This document shows positions 13,801 through 25,652 of a stretch of 64,000 bases of DNA, piece after piece (positions within the stretch are counted from its first letter, which is position 1; each line of letters begins with the position of its first letter). The position numbers and the translations under genes are program-made. The notes below the pieces were generated by a model. That model worked only from the letters and a program-made list of their open reading frames with translations, was not told where the DNA came from and did not search any database. Source of the stretch: Todiramphus chloris collaris. Taxonomy: Eukaryota > Chordata > Aves > Coraciiformes > Alcedinidae. The stretch spans positions 2,654,123 to 2,718,122 of the forward strand of contig JANVCC010000030.1 of assembly GCA_025345505.1 (NCBI GenBank), given 5' to 3'.

Positions 13801-16086
13801 TAAAAGAAAACCTCACAGTCTAAGCAATGTAGGAAAAAAAAAATAGATCTTGCTACATTTTTTATCTTCTTTGATATCTAACTAACATAAACCTTCTTAT
13901 TCCACTTTCACTGCATAGTCACTATGCCATGAGTGGGTGAGGCTTCCTTTCACCGAAGTGAAGAGGCTTATTTTCAGGAAAAAAGGCAACTCTCCAGGTT
14001 GCAGAAGAGGAACATGACAAAAATGCAAATATATTTAAGTGACACAGGACACTAATTCATCACAGTATGTTTATGATGCTGACTAAAAGGTTGGGTTGTT
14101 TTCATCTGACATGAAGCAATTTTTGAAAGGGTTCTGTCTAAATTTTTTGTATGACTTTGAAACGTATTGGAAAGACAACCTCTGTTTAATATTTTAGTGG
14201 TATTACCATCATGTCAAAACAAAGAAAAGAACAAGGCAGCAAAAAAAAAAGCCCCTAACTATGTGATGGGAACAGTAGAAAGTAAATAATTACCAAAATA
14301 GAGATCGATCAGTTCAAAAAATTAGATTAATACTGAAAAAAAAAGTCTAATTTGAAAGCACAGAAAAAAATGCATGTTATTCTATTTAGAAAGAGAAAAA
14401 TATCAACACAAGATAATACCTTCTAGTCAGTCACAATGTAATTAGATTCTTGACACAGGCAGGTACTTCCAAGTTGTTCTGAATTAGTTTTCATGATAAT
14501 ATATTCTCATCTTTGTGTTCAGTCCTGCAAACGGTCAGCTAGATAATTCTTCATCCCATAGAAAGGTTCACTAGGCTACATTCTGGACTTACTAGAGTAC
14601 AGGGAACAAAGCCATGTGCATAAAGTTACTCGTAAAGGAAAGGTTGTGTGTTATTTTTTGCCTGTTGGGAATGTGCAATGTCTTGCTGAGAGAAAGATGG
14701 ATAATGGCAGAAATGCTGGGCTTGGCACAGATTGACCAACTCTTACTGCAGGGCTGTACCCTTATATTTCACATACCTCTTTAGCCAATACGATTTTTCT
14801 GGTTGGCATGATTTGACATAGAAGCATTATGTACATTCAAACCTAATGTATTTACCTAATGTATTCTGACACACAGCAAGAAAACACATTAAGGCATAAT
14901 AAGACTCATCCTCTGTCACTACATTGTCCATAAAGCTCTAACAGTCATTAACACAAGTCAGAAAGGGCTTTTCTGACAGTATTTTTGCTTTGTTCTGTTT
15001 CCTTTCACTATTCTGAGCTTTATTTTACACAAACATCGCAGCCCAACACAGCCAGCTGATACAACCCGCTACTGAAAAATTGAGGTTTAGGCTGGAAAAC
15101 ACAACAGACCTCTTCTAAGAATAGCTCTTCTCAAAAGAAGCTCTGTGCACGAATAGCAATTTTGCAGTACCCTTTTTCCTCATTGCATCTTTTCAAACCA
15201 TGCCACTGGGCTCTGTCACGAGGGGAAACACCGTACTTATGGGCCACATTGATTTCAGGGAGGTCATTTGGGAAATAACGTGCTAGTAAGAATAGGGACA
15301 TCAGGCCTTTCAAACAGTGACTGGATTTTCAGCGTTGAAGGTACAAATAGGGGGAAAAAAAAACCCCAAACCAGAAAAGAATTGGCAGAATACCTAGATA
15401 GGTGTTTTCTAATCCCAGTCAATAATCTCCTATTAAAGGACGACAAAATAAATACAAAACTAAATGAGGGCAATGATTCCTATACCCTCCTCAAAAGGGC
15501 AAATTGCTTATAATTAAAGCATGCATAACTAAGACTCACTTACGGGTGTGCTTTCATTTTGGCATAAATTACAGTCTTACAAAGTATTTGCCTTCCCAGT
15601 GCAAGTGATATTCAGAATGCCAAATGAAAAATACAAATATATATACTTTTTCTTTATTACCACCTTTTAACCCAAACCCTTGGAATAACAATTTACTGTT
15701 TCTGTAGGAAAAATGACTGCCTCTTAAAGAGCGAAAAATGGGAAAATTAAAGCAGTGTTTAACCTACAGATTAGAATTTATGAATCACTCTTCCATCCCC
15801 AGTTCAGTTTGTGAGCTGCATTAAAAAAAAATATTTTTTTTCAAGTTGTATTAAAGTCCTGTGGTTAAAAGCCAATCAAAAGCAAGAAGTATAAATGAAT
15901 GAAATGAAGAAACAAATACACAATTAAGATAAACCAGCTCTCTCCTTTCCCTCCCCTCTTGAGAGCAAAATGGGTAGCAGCAGCCAGTGCTGACCCAAAG
16001 CATTCTCCATTTCTAAATGAATGTTTCATAAGAAAGAACACAGAAAACAGCACTCACAGTGTTAAATCTTTCTCTTATGGTCTTCT

Positions 16087-16111
16087 GGGGGGGGGGGGGG
16101 GGGGGGGGGGG
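16087..16111. repeat. G25 homopolymer
   Basis: Twenty-five uninterrupted G on the plus strand, flanked by TCTTCT and AGGCATTA. In the NLGN1 pre-mRNA (minus strand) it would be a C25 run. The length is unusual for a vertebrate intron, where long homopolymers are nearly always A/T. The exact length may be affected by sequencing error. Confidence 0.9.
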
Positions 16112-16138
16112 AGGCATTATAAACCATTTATTTTATTT

Positions 16139-16169
16139 AATTTAAATAAATCAGTTAATTTAAATAAAA
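16139..16169. repeat. Spaced direct repeat TAATTTAAATAAA
   Basis: The 13-mer TAATTTAAATAAA occurs twice with a few bases between the copies, just after the G25 run. It is AT-rich low-complexity sequence. Confidence 0.6.
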
Positions 16170-18935
16170 AGCTCCTGCTTTTTACCAGATGGATATATGT
16201 TAAATAAACATTTTTAGTCTCAAATAGGCAGAGTTCAAAATACAAACTTGTCTTCATATTTGTCCTTTCCTAAAAAGAAGCCATAAAAATATATCTGCTC
16301 TTACTCCTACCACCTGTCCTTCAAGGCTATTAGACTACTCATGCACTGTTCCTCACTAGATGAGATTGCTTGCGCAAGACTTGCATTTAAAGAGCATCTA
16401 AAGAAGATATAAATAGTCTCTTTCTTATTCAGTAGTCCCCAATTTTCCAGGGCGAACAGTCCTCTTTCCATCTTTTTTTTATCTAAGAAATGATTCTAAC
16501 AGTCTTTCATTCTCAGGCTTCCTTAAAGACAAAGTTGGGTCAGGGAACACACTAAGGGTTTGGTTTTTTAAATATGCTGCTCCACACTTAAATTTTTATC
16601 ATTGTTTTCTTCTTAGCAAATGGATTTTACTTTTACGCCATTTCTAACATTTTATTTAGAAGTAAATGTGGCACCTCCATAAAATGCAGGTCCTCAAGCA
16701 GATTAATCTGTAAAACAAAGGATGTCTCAACTCAGAATAAACAGAAAAATAATCTGAATTGTACTGAAAGCCACCTACAGATGACTTAATAGTACTGTAA
16801 GAAATCTAATACCACATCATATCTCCTTTCCCAATGCTTCTGGTCTGTAAGAAAATGTTGCTGTTGCAGCTCTAAATATTTATTTAACTGGCTTCCTTAC
16901 TAAGAAAAGTCACAGTGTGAATCTTGGTGAAACATCAGCAGAACTCCTAGGACTCACAGACAGCATCTATATTAAGACATATAACCACAAATACCAACAC
17001 AAGAAACCCAGAACAATAAAGGTCACATGAAAGTGAGGAGACAGACCTTATTTTGTCCCTACATCTTCTCATGTGGAGAAAAAAACCTGAATCCCTGTAT
17101 TACTTCTCCCTGTACAGCCAGACATTTTATGCAGTGGTGCAGTGAGCTCAAGATGATTATGCAAAAGTTCTGCTCTAAGGCAATCTTATGACCAAGAAAC
17201 AAAGAAAGGTAGAAAAAAATGCAAACTGTGCAATTTTTCATTATCAGTGTGTTTCTACACTACCTGTTTAGTGACGTGTCGCCGTTAATTATTTAATATG
17301 TGACAAATGGGCAGTGTACCAGATCCAAAGTATATGAATGACTTCTAGATATAGTTAACATTCATTTATTCTACTAAGAAAAACCTGCAAGCCTGATACA
17401 GGGTTATTTCAGTAAGTTTGAAAGTAATTTCAAGTATTCATACCAATCACTGGATTCTACTGCGAGTTTTAGAGGTTTTACTGTAATAGGTCCCACTTAA
17501 AAGAAAATTAGCTCTCTGCCCCTTGAGGCTCTGTAAAGACCACAAAGTCCAAAGCACGAACACAAATGAAATCCTCCTATGCTCAGTAAGATGTTAGCAT
17601 TGGGTTACCTCAGGGATCAGTGTTAAATTACAAGTGGAAAAGCCATTACCATCAACGAAGGTGAATTAATTTTCATCTTTCAAACAACTATCCCCTTCAA
17701 ACACTGCAACTACAAGTGATTCATGAATTAGACTAAATAATTTACAGAAATAAACAGTGCTTTCAGATACCGTATTACTGGGCAGAATACCCTACTGGCA
17801 TATAATAAAGAAAAATGTTGTTTGAAACATCAAAGACAAGAGCACTGGTGTAAAACTAAAATGTTGATTAGAGGCACAGATTACAGGTTGTTATTATTCT
17901 TATTAACCACTGCACTAACATGTGCCCAGAACTTGAAGTCACTATATAAATTTGAAGATGGGAGAAAGGAAAAAAAACATACAAAATATCACAATTTCTT
18001 TGTTTAAAGGAGTACCTCACAAAGGAAACCTCCAATTAGATATTAAGGAGAAAAATCCAGAAGAAATAGTTATGATCTTTCTGGAAATTATTCAGTCCCT
18101 TGTAAAACACAACTATGGTACACTAAGTTTCCAATCTAAAGTCAAAATTCATTCCTTCCTCCCAAAATTAAAGTGTATTCAGATTTGAATTTTTAACAAA
18201 AAATGAAACTCTTGGAAAAAAATTACCCAGATGGGCAAACAGGAACTGATGCATGTAGGGATTGTGCTAACTGAATTCAAAACACAAAGAAACAGAGAAA
18301 TAATGAAATCAAATGACCACAGAAAAGAAAACCAGAGTAGCAGACATTGCCTATGCCTACAAATTGAGAATAAAGTTGACTGGTCTTCAGAACCAACTCA
18401 CTGCTGTGAATGACACGTGGCCTATCTCACCATTTCAGATGTTAAAGGGAATATCCTTATACCTTTGGAAGTATTCTGAAATTACTGTACCATTGTACCA
18501 CAGAATTGAACACCTGCTTTCAGGAATCATAGTACTCAATATTTCAGTGGAATATACAGAAATAAAAACCAACAATTATATTGACTCAAGAGCTGGTGAA
18601 CTTGTGTCATGAGTGCGACGACACTGAACAAATATGGAAGCAGAATTTCTAGTAGAATACAAGCTACCAGAGGGGTACAACACAAGTCTACCAACATCAT
18701 CATCATATCCTACTAACTGTATTTGAAACACTCAAAAGTAACTCGGTATTAACTCTCTAATTTGACCTAAAAAATAAATACCAGAGGTATTTGAATAATA
18801 TCCATAATACTTTTCAAAACCACAATGAAGCTCAAAACAAACAGGAAAAAATACAGCTCTTATTAAATAATATTTTGATAACCTCCTTATCTTTTTCAAA
18901 AAGACAAAAAAAAAAGGCAATCAAAACTTAAGTCT

Positions 18936-18955
18936 CCCCCCCCCCCCCCCCCCCC
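18936..18955. repeat. C20 homopolymer (G20 in the NLGN1 transcript)
   Basis: Twenty uninterrupted C on the plus strand. In the NLGN1 pre-mRNA this reads as G20 about 380 nt downstream of the donor of the 153-bp exon. It is the only one of the four long runs that is G in the sense RNA, so it is the one able to form an RNA G-quadruplex or to bind hnRNP H/F-type proteins. Confidence 0.9.
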
Positions 18956-19335
18956 AATAGAAAACACTGCTGTTTATGACTTCACGTTTTTGGGGCTTTT
19001 TTAATCTAATTTACCTGTCAATGAAGTAAAGCAGTCACTGCTATTCACAGTAAAATTAAAAAAAACAAACCCTCTTCTGTCTGAAGAGCTCCGCACAAGG
19101 AATACCTGTTTCATACCACTAAAACCATGACAGCAGATTCTTCCAGATAATACTTGCAATGTCTTTATATCTCATCCCCAGAATACAAACCTTTTATTTG
19201 ACACAGAAAATAAAGTTGTTGTTGTTCTTTTACTTGTTAGGTTTTTGTTTCTGTTTTTGCTTTAATACATTCTCACATATAACACGAATTGCATTGCAGA
19301 TAGCAGGGATTAATGGAAAGCTGAAAGCTTCTTAC

Positions 19336-19488
19336 CAAGTACCCCCAGGCGATAGTTGACTGTGATGACTATCACATTCCCATAACTTGCTAGAACACTG
19401 CCATCATATAAATTTCCAGTGCCTTCCATGTAGGACCCTCCGTGAATATACACCATCACAGGCTTAGGTCCCCCACTGTCCCGAATGT
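19336..19488 (-). CDS. NLGN1: Neuroligin-1 constitutive exon just after splice site A (153 bp)
   Basis: Neuroligin-1 is a postsynaptic, single-pass adhesion protein. Its esterase-like extracellular domain binds presynaptic neurexins but lacks catalysis. On the minus strand this exon starts after ttttttccag and ends before gtaagaa. It uses AC + 50 codons + G, so both ends are phase 1. The product reads [18 protein letters not shown], then [19 protein letters not shown], then [25 protein letters not shown] corresponds to the oxyanion-hole segment of the alpha/beta-hydrolase fold, and NYRLG is the conserved carboxylesterase-family motif. The SGGPK and NLYDGSV spellings fit NLGN1 better than NLGN2, NLGN3 or NLGN4, as recalled from known family members. 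The first codon is completed by a G from whichever exon is spliced upstream, which is the position of alternative splice site A. The frame has no stop or frameshift. Confidence 0.97.
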
Positions 19489-19541
19489 CTGGAAAAAATA
19501 TTAAGACACATTTTATCTCAAGAAAGTACCAAAAAAAGATA

Positions 19542-19547
19542 CATGCA
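19542..19547 (-). promoter_or_regulatory. RBFOX-type motif TGCATG upstream of the 153-bp exon
   Basis: On the sense (minus) strand TGCATG lies about 54 nt before the acceptor of the 153-bp exon. RBFOX proteins bind UGCAUG in neuronal pre-mRNA; sites upstream of an exon usually repress it and downstream sites usually activate it. The motif is seen; its use is inferred. A hexamer this close to an exon can also occur by chance. Confidence 0.4.
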
Positions 19548-19558
19548 ATATTATCTTC

Positions 19559-19578
19559 TTTTTTTTTTTTTTTTTTTT
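19559..19578. repeat. T20 homopolymer
   Basis: Twenty T on the plus strand, about 70 nt upstream of the 153-bp exon acceptor in gene orientation. It is A20 in the transcript, so it is not the polypyrimidine tract; that is the separate TTTTTTCC at the acceptor. Confidence 0.9.
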
Positions 19579-22500
19579 AGTGAGGTTATTTTTTTTCAAG
19601 TGTTTCTCAAGCAACATATTTTACATAAGGAAATGGGCAGGCGGGCTTCAGTGTTTCTTTGTGGCTTGTTTGTAACTAAAGTTCATATCTTTGGAAACAC
19701 TCATTGGCCTCAGAAACTAGAAAGGAATTGAAAATGGTAACATATCTGCTCAAATGCAATGGGACATTGATCTGACTCTGTTCCTGCTGAATTCGATGTA
19801 GAACATCTACTAATATCAGCGTGAGCTTATTCAGGCAAAGTCTGACCACTTCTGAAAGCTCAGTCCATCTTTCTGTTCACTTAGCTAAAGGTAGTTCACT
19901 ATATTGAGATAAACAGGATTTCTATTTATGCATAAATTGTTGATTGATTTCAGTACAGTAAGATCAATAATTTATAAAAAGAGAGTATAAGGAGCTGTCT
20001 TTTGATGGGTCTGAAGTCTAAGTTCTCAAAAAGAAACACTCAGACCTCAAATGGATGTTACTTCTAACCTGGGTAGTCTTAAGTACAAGGTGCATGGGTA
20101 CTTCTCATTTTAGTAAACTGTGAAAGGACTGTGTATTTGAAGAGCTGCCTGGCACACTGTTTGTAAATCCCCAAACTAAATTCAAACAAAGTGTGAGGTT
20201 CTCAAAAGTGACACTGAACACAAATTATGATTTTAAATCTTAGAAGCTCTGCCATTCTCTCAGACAACAAAATTAGATATTGACATATTGTGCTGAGTGT
20301 CTTTTTAATGAAGACATTGATTTGGGTATCCCTCCCCCCCAGTAAGTCCTATTTACAAATTCATGAATGTACTCAGAACAAGATTTTTAATATCTCAACA
20401 CCACTGTTCCTTGTGAGGAAACTTGTTCTTAAGTTTCAATTCAAAGCAACAGTTCGTGGTGAAATAAATGTTTTAAAAACTGTTGGACAGGAAAGTAATC
20501 AGCTAAGGTGTAAAATAAAACTTTAACATCTGGATTAAATTGTATTTTGATCTCATTTGCTAGGCATCTTGAGTCTTTTCCACTGCCCAAGTCATAATAC
20601 TCCATAATAGTCTCTCAAAGTCAAGAAAGACAATAGCAAGAGAGCATATGCAAACTTTCCAATGAAATGTACTGCATATTCTGATTTGGAGACTTTTTTG
20701 TCATTATGACAGTATTCAAGTGACTTCCCTGATTGCTCACTTCAGCATCTCAAAAAACCTCAGATGTACTGTTTACTCCTTTGATTTGAAGGAATCTTAG
20801 TTAAGAAGCTTTTAAGTAAGCTCTCTGTAGCATTGTTTGAATCATTTCTGAAGCACTGTAAAGACTACTAGATGAGGGCAGCTACACTAAAAGCCCTGCT
20901 TTTGGCATTTGTTGAAAAAGAGCAGCACAGATGTGTCTGTTTATAGAAAGCCCATTGCTATTATTATTTTATATTGATTCTAATTTGAAGAAAATGCCAG
21001 AACAGTCAAGATCAAAAATTGGATCTTCAATATTGGAAGTACTAGAACAATCATTTATTCAAGACCAAAAGGATGATGAAAGGTTGTATATGAAATTGCT
21101 TGTATCGCTTTCCTCGCTCAAGCATACAGTAAGGGCTTTCCCACATGCAGTTTTCAGAGTGTAAAGCTAAGGAGATTATTTATCTTCATTGTCCATAGGA
21201 TAGAATGATGAGCTCCTGAAGTTTAAAACCTATACTGAGGAAAAGGTATTTTCAAGTTCATATACTGTTGTCAGTAGACGGTCTGTTCATAGTCTATACT
21301 TCTTTTTTTGGGCACAAATATGGAAGCAATAATAAATTATTAATCTGAAATCACTGTGTGACTGTTCCCAGCAGAAATTGTACACAGTTAATTGTATGCT
21401 TGGTGGTAGCACAGGGGGAGACTGTCTCAGAATTCTTCTTTAATTAAAATTACATAGAATTACAAAGCACCAACTGTGAACAGTAATGAAATGTTGGTAG
21501 TACTGGCCTGTTTATCTGGAAAATAATACTGCAATGTTTAGCAAAGAATAGGTGTTCTTTATCTGAGAAAGGAAGCACCCCTTCCTGAGTAAAATCTGAC
21601 AGAGAAAGAAGTGGGTCTCTGAGTAAATTCTGTGTATGCCATACTTTTGTTATTTTCTACTACTAATACTCTTGTAATGATTACAGAGAGATAGGCTAAT
21701 TTTAAGCTCTGCCCATGTGCCATGGCAGAGCAGATGACATGCAGTATTAATTTTCCTCGTGCTGTTTTCCCAAAGTCATCAGTCTTAAGAGAAATCCCTT
21801 CTACAAAAGAGAAATGGTGCTTGTGAGTGTCTTGGGCAGTAATCTAGTACTGGAGACATCTGTGAGGCTATGCAGCATTCAGCTGAGGCTTGTGGGACTT
21901 CAGGCTATGGATTTTATAGAAGCTATGGACCTCTTCCTGTGAAGAGGAGAGATCACTGCATTTTGGTCTTACAGTCAGTGGTTTCCTATCAACTGCAGTC
22001 TATAGCTAGGAGTATTTGAAAGGTACAAGCGGTACAGATGTTATTAACTAGGGGATGTTATTAAATAATAAGATCAAAGGAAGAAAGCAAAAAATGAGAC
22101 CATAATCAAGAATTGATTCCTAACTGAAATAGAGCAAATGTTCCCCCATGAAAGCCATCATCCTGTAAAATTTACATGGAGGAAGTATTGAGATAATACT
22201 CTGTGAGGAGAAATTCTGTACGTATACAAAAGTGGAAGAAAGATGCACTTTTCAGAATTGCTTGTTGGAGGCAAGTGTCCAACTCAGCAAAGACAATAAT
22301 TGAGATTTTGACACTCAGATACTTTTCAAAACCTGATCATAAAGGATTTGAAACATCTTTTCTTTTTTTTTCTATGGGCTGGTATCAGTCCTTGGTGCAT
22401 ATGTGCTGGAGTGGTCTCAGTAAACTCTAGTTACACTTTCCCAGGCAGATTAATAGTTATTTGTGGAAGTAGCTCATTCCGAACCTGAGGAATTGGGGTG

Positions 22501-25423
22501 CAAATGTGGTGTTTCTGCCAAGTGTAGATTTATATATTGATTTAATCATGTACTGCACTGGTTATTGAATTTTATTAAGTGTTGCTTTAATTAAAAGGCA
22601 GACACATGAATATTTTCAAAGACATATGGAGGAATAGTGCTGTTCAAAATCCTTCTCAAATTCAACTCTGTTCTGTTTCATATTCACACAGAAGACAACT
22701 TCTGAGTGCTGTGATTTGTTTGGCTTTAAATTGCTAGTTCATAAAATATCCAAGTAGGTTTTACTGTATAGAAGAAAATGATCTTATTTATATGACATAT
22801 ACATGAACTTTCTTAAGATATCCATCATCTCCTTTCTTTTGTACCTTCCTAATGTTTGTTGCATCTTACTTTTTATGTCTGGTCTTAATTACAATTACAG
22901 GCAATTTAGGAATAGGGCTGTCTTTTATTCTATCTTTGTTACATCTCACAACAGGGAGCCGGGTCTGACTGTGAATCCCAGTCACAATTGTCACATACAA
23001 CAAAACATAAGTATAGCTTCAGTCATTTGAAGCTGATATGAATTGGCCATGTGACTTAACAAGTATAATTTGCAGGGAACGGCCAAAATGGGAAAGGAAA
23101 AAAGCCTACCTGGAGACAACTTAGCACAAAAATATAATTAGTTTAGCATCAATGTCACAATCAATGCTACAAAAAAAGGGTGACATTTGGATGTAGAGTA
23201 CTACGTAAATCCTGAGTTTTGAATATGAAACAGCACAAGAATAGTGGAAAACATTTAGATGGGTTGCTTTTAGATTGGTAAAACCTATGTGTTCCTTACG
23301 TAGAATATTATACGGATATATGTGTAGCTCTTCCATAAGCTTTATTCCTAAAAATATTTAGGTAGAGCATGGTATCAATCAGTGCAACTCTTAATTATTT
23401 GAAAAACATTTAACAGTATTTCTCCATTCAGTTCAAATCTATCAGATGCCTCATAGATGCACTGCTGTTTTAATAAGCAATTGCATTTAGCAGTGTTAAT
23501 ATGTTAACATCCATTAATACCATGCTTTTAACATATGATATAAAACTAGGTGTCCTGAAACTTTTAAAGTAACAGGAGTGGCAGCAGCAGGGTTCTAGAC
23601 ATGCTTCATGTTTAAAAATACAGCTTGAACCCATCAAGTTTCAAAAAAATAGAATTATGTCTTTTTCTGTTTGGTTGGTTTTGTCAAACAATGGATGATT
23701 TTGTGCACTCTTGAACACTTAATTACCTTTGCCTGAAAGTTAGTATAGTCCTCCATTAGGACCTCAAGTAACGTATATTCTAACATAAAAAATGGACCAT
23801 GCTTTTACAGGTAAATCTGGAGCAGATTCTCATTAGAGCAGGAACTCAATGCTAGGTAGGACTACTACTGGCCAGTTAGGTAGTGATTTTAAATTATTAA
23901 AAGCTGTTGGTTCAAAACACAAAAACTGACAGACTCTTTACTGCACAAGCAATGTTTGGCAGTGCTAAAAGTATAATGGAGACCTGAAGAGGTGCTTAAA
24001 TTAAATGTCTGTCAGAATTTTTATTATGCACGTTTTCAAGCATTAATAACACCATAAAAATTCAATGTAATCTGAACTGTGGTTCTCAGTGTAAAGGGAA
24101 AAAATAATTAAAAAAATTGAATACATCAATGACATTGGAATCTGAAGTTGGAACTGCAGAACTAACGTGAACAGGTCAACGGATGAACAGGAAGCATGAA
24201 TATGTGTTTGTGTATCAGTCAACAAGTTGACCCAAAGTGGTAAGATCTGCACTATTCCAGCCTGGCTGGAACTCATTAGAGACTATAATTGAGGCTGGAG
24301 CACATGGTTGCTTTGAGAGGCATACAAATGTCTTTTGCTGTTTACTGATCTCTGAAGTCCGAAAATGTACAATTAGTGCCAGACAAAAAGATTGTTTTCT
24401 CTCCCTATTTCTTACCATGACACCAGAAAGCAGATGAAATGCTAAACTTGGCAACTTCATCTATTTTAATACTAATGGAGTGATAGGGCTTTTGGAGAAG
24501 ATCCTTAATTCTGGAGCGTGTACTTTTGTGCCAGTGATGCTACAGTCTGTTAAGCATAAGGGGTCTGCAGATGCATTCTGCATCATTAGCAATTTAAAAT
24601 TTGAGTGGATTTTTGTTTGGTTTGATTTAAAACATGCTCTGGACCAAGAACTTCCTTCAGTCAATGAAGTCCAATAGCTCATTTAAGACAGAGCATCAGA
24701 CTAAATGATTAGAATCATCACAGTTACAGCCTGTGAACAAACAGCAACATCTGTTCCTAATCTGTCTCTTCTTCCACAGGAGAGATTGGAATGGAAGAAG
24801 GGGAGAGTAGGGACAACTAGCAATTCCAGTGCTTCCAAGGCATGTACTCTCAATTCCCAGCTTTACTATGGGCACAGTGTCTGTGTACTCCTCAAGCTCC
24901 GTGTCTGTGTTCCTCATTTCTAAAAATGGAACAATAGCACTGCTCTCTCGCAGAGGGATGCTGCTGTGAGGCTGAATACGTTAAAAACAGAGATGCTCAA
25001 ATAGCATTGGGGACTAAATAAGGACCTAGGATTGACAGATTGATGTGCTTAGGTAAGGTGTGTATGACAGAATGGTAGATGAGAAGAATTCATTTGTGAG
25101 CAATCCTTCATGGATATTTCATACTGCACTAACTACGTAGAAGTCCAGTTCTAATCCCTGAGTACAGCAGCTGATTAATAATTTGTGTTGCTGTATTTGC
25201 AGTCATTCTAAGGATGAGTATATAGGGAACTAAGGGTGCATAAAGAGTCATTGTTCTTTGCTGTAGCCTAATAAAAATCAAGTTAAATTACTTACTGTAA
25301 TTAAGACTGAGCTAACATATAAAGATTAAAATATTTTGCTTTAAGCTAAGCCTCGTCTCTAGGCTGCAGAAGGTACAGTTATTCAACTGCCAAGCAGCTT
25401 GAATTTTGCATCTACACTGGCTC

Positions 25424-25445
25424 TTGCTTACCTGCAGGTAAGCAA
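25424..25445. repeat. 22-bp perfect palindrome with splice-donor sequence on both strands
   Basis: The arms TTGCTTACCTG and CAGGTAAGCAA are exact reverse complements with no spacer, so either strand reads CAGGTAAG, the consensus 5' splice site. The sequence also contains the 8-base CCTGCAGG. It ends about 20 bp before a TATA-like box on the plus strand. No flanking terminal repeats of a transposon were recognised. Confidence 0.9.
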
Positions 25446-25465
25446 ACAGGCAAACCCACCACTGC

Positions 25466-25570
25466 TATAAAAAGAGAAAGCACCAGTGCTCAGGGGTTGC
25501 AGGTGCTTTTGCCAGTCTTGTTTGTGGTGCCTGCTCAAGCAGTTCAATCACTTAATCCAAAACAGGTAAG
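25466..25570 (+). promoter_or_regulatory. Candidate TATA promoter and short first exon on the antisense strand
   Basis: Plus-strand TATAAAAA (25466-25473) is followed about 30 bp later by a possible initiation region. An open stretch with little internal structure follows, then AAAACAG|GTAAGG with a consensus donor at 25566. This would give an untranslated first exon of roughly 65-70 nt, antisense to NLGN1. No ATG with a convincing frame lies in it. The arrangement is seen, but promoter activity is only inferred; TATA-like and GTAAG strings are common in AT-rich introns. Confidence 0.2.
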
Positions 25571-25628
25571 GAGTTTCAAGTGTAGACATGAAAGGGTTAA
25601 ACAGAAACAAGAATGCATCCAGACCGAC

Positions 25629-25652
25629 GGGGGGGGGGGGGGGGGGGGGGGG
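25629..25652. repeat. G24 homopolymer
   Basis: Twenty-four uninterrupted G between GACCGAC and TATTTATG, in the intron between the two exons, 3 kb from exon A2. It reads as C24 in the NLGN1 transcript. Confidence 0.9.

Larger units (their letters stand above)
1..19335 (-). other. NLGN1: NLGN1 intron downstream of the 153-bp exon (partial)
   Basis: This is the sequence 3' of the 153-bp exon in gene orientation. It begins with a strong donor, gtaagaa on the minus strand at 19335-19329, and runs off the left edge of the window. The next expected coding exon (the stretch starting FLSTGDQAA in neuroligins) was looked for on the minus strand and not seen, so the intron is longer than 19 kb. Contents: AT-rich unique sequence without recognisable genes; two CR1 fragments at 7693-8388; homopolymer runs at 1681-1692, 10828-10842, 16087-16111 and 18936-18955; a 15-bp tandem duplication at 5852-5881. 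All reading frames here are short and show no family resemblance. Intron status is inferred from the flanking exon. Confidence 0.85.

Noticed and set aside
15060..15115. Faint CR1-like string (tgaggtttaggctggaaaac)
   Set aside because: Only about 20 bases resemble a CR1 3' end and no neighbouring landmarks follow.
18231..18612. Two overlapping frames resembling a small protein
   Set aside because: No domain, no promoter or splice context, and the frames disagree. Compositional.
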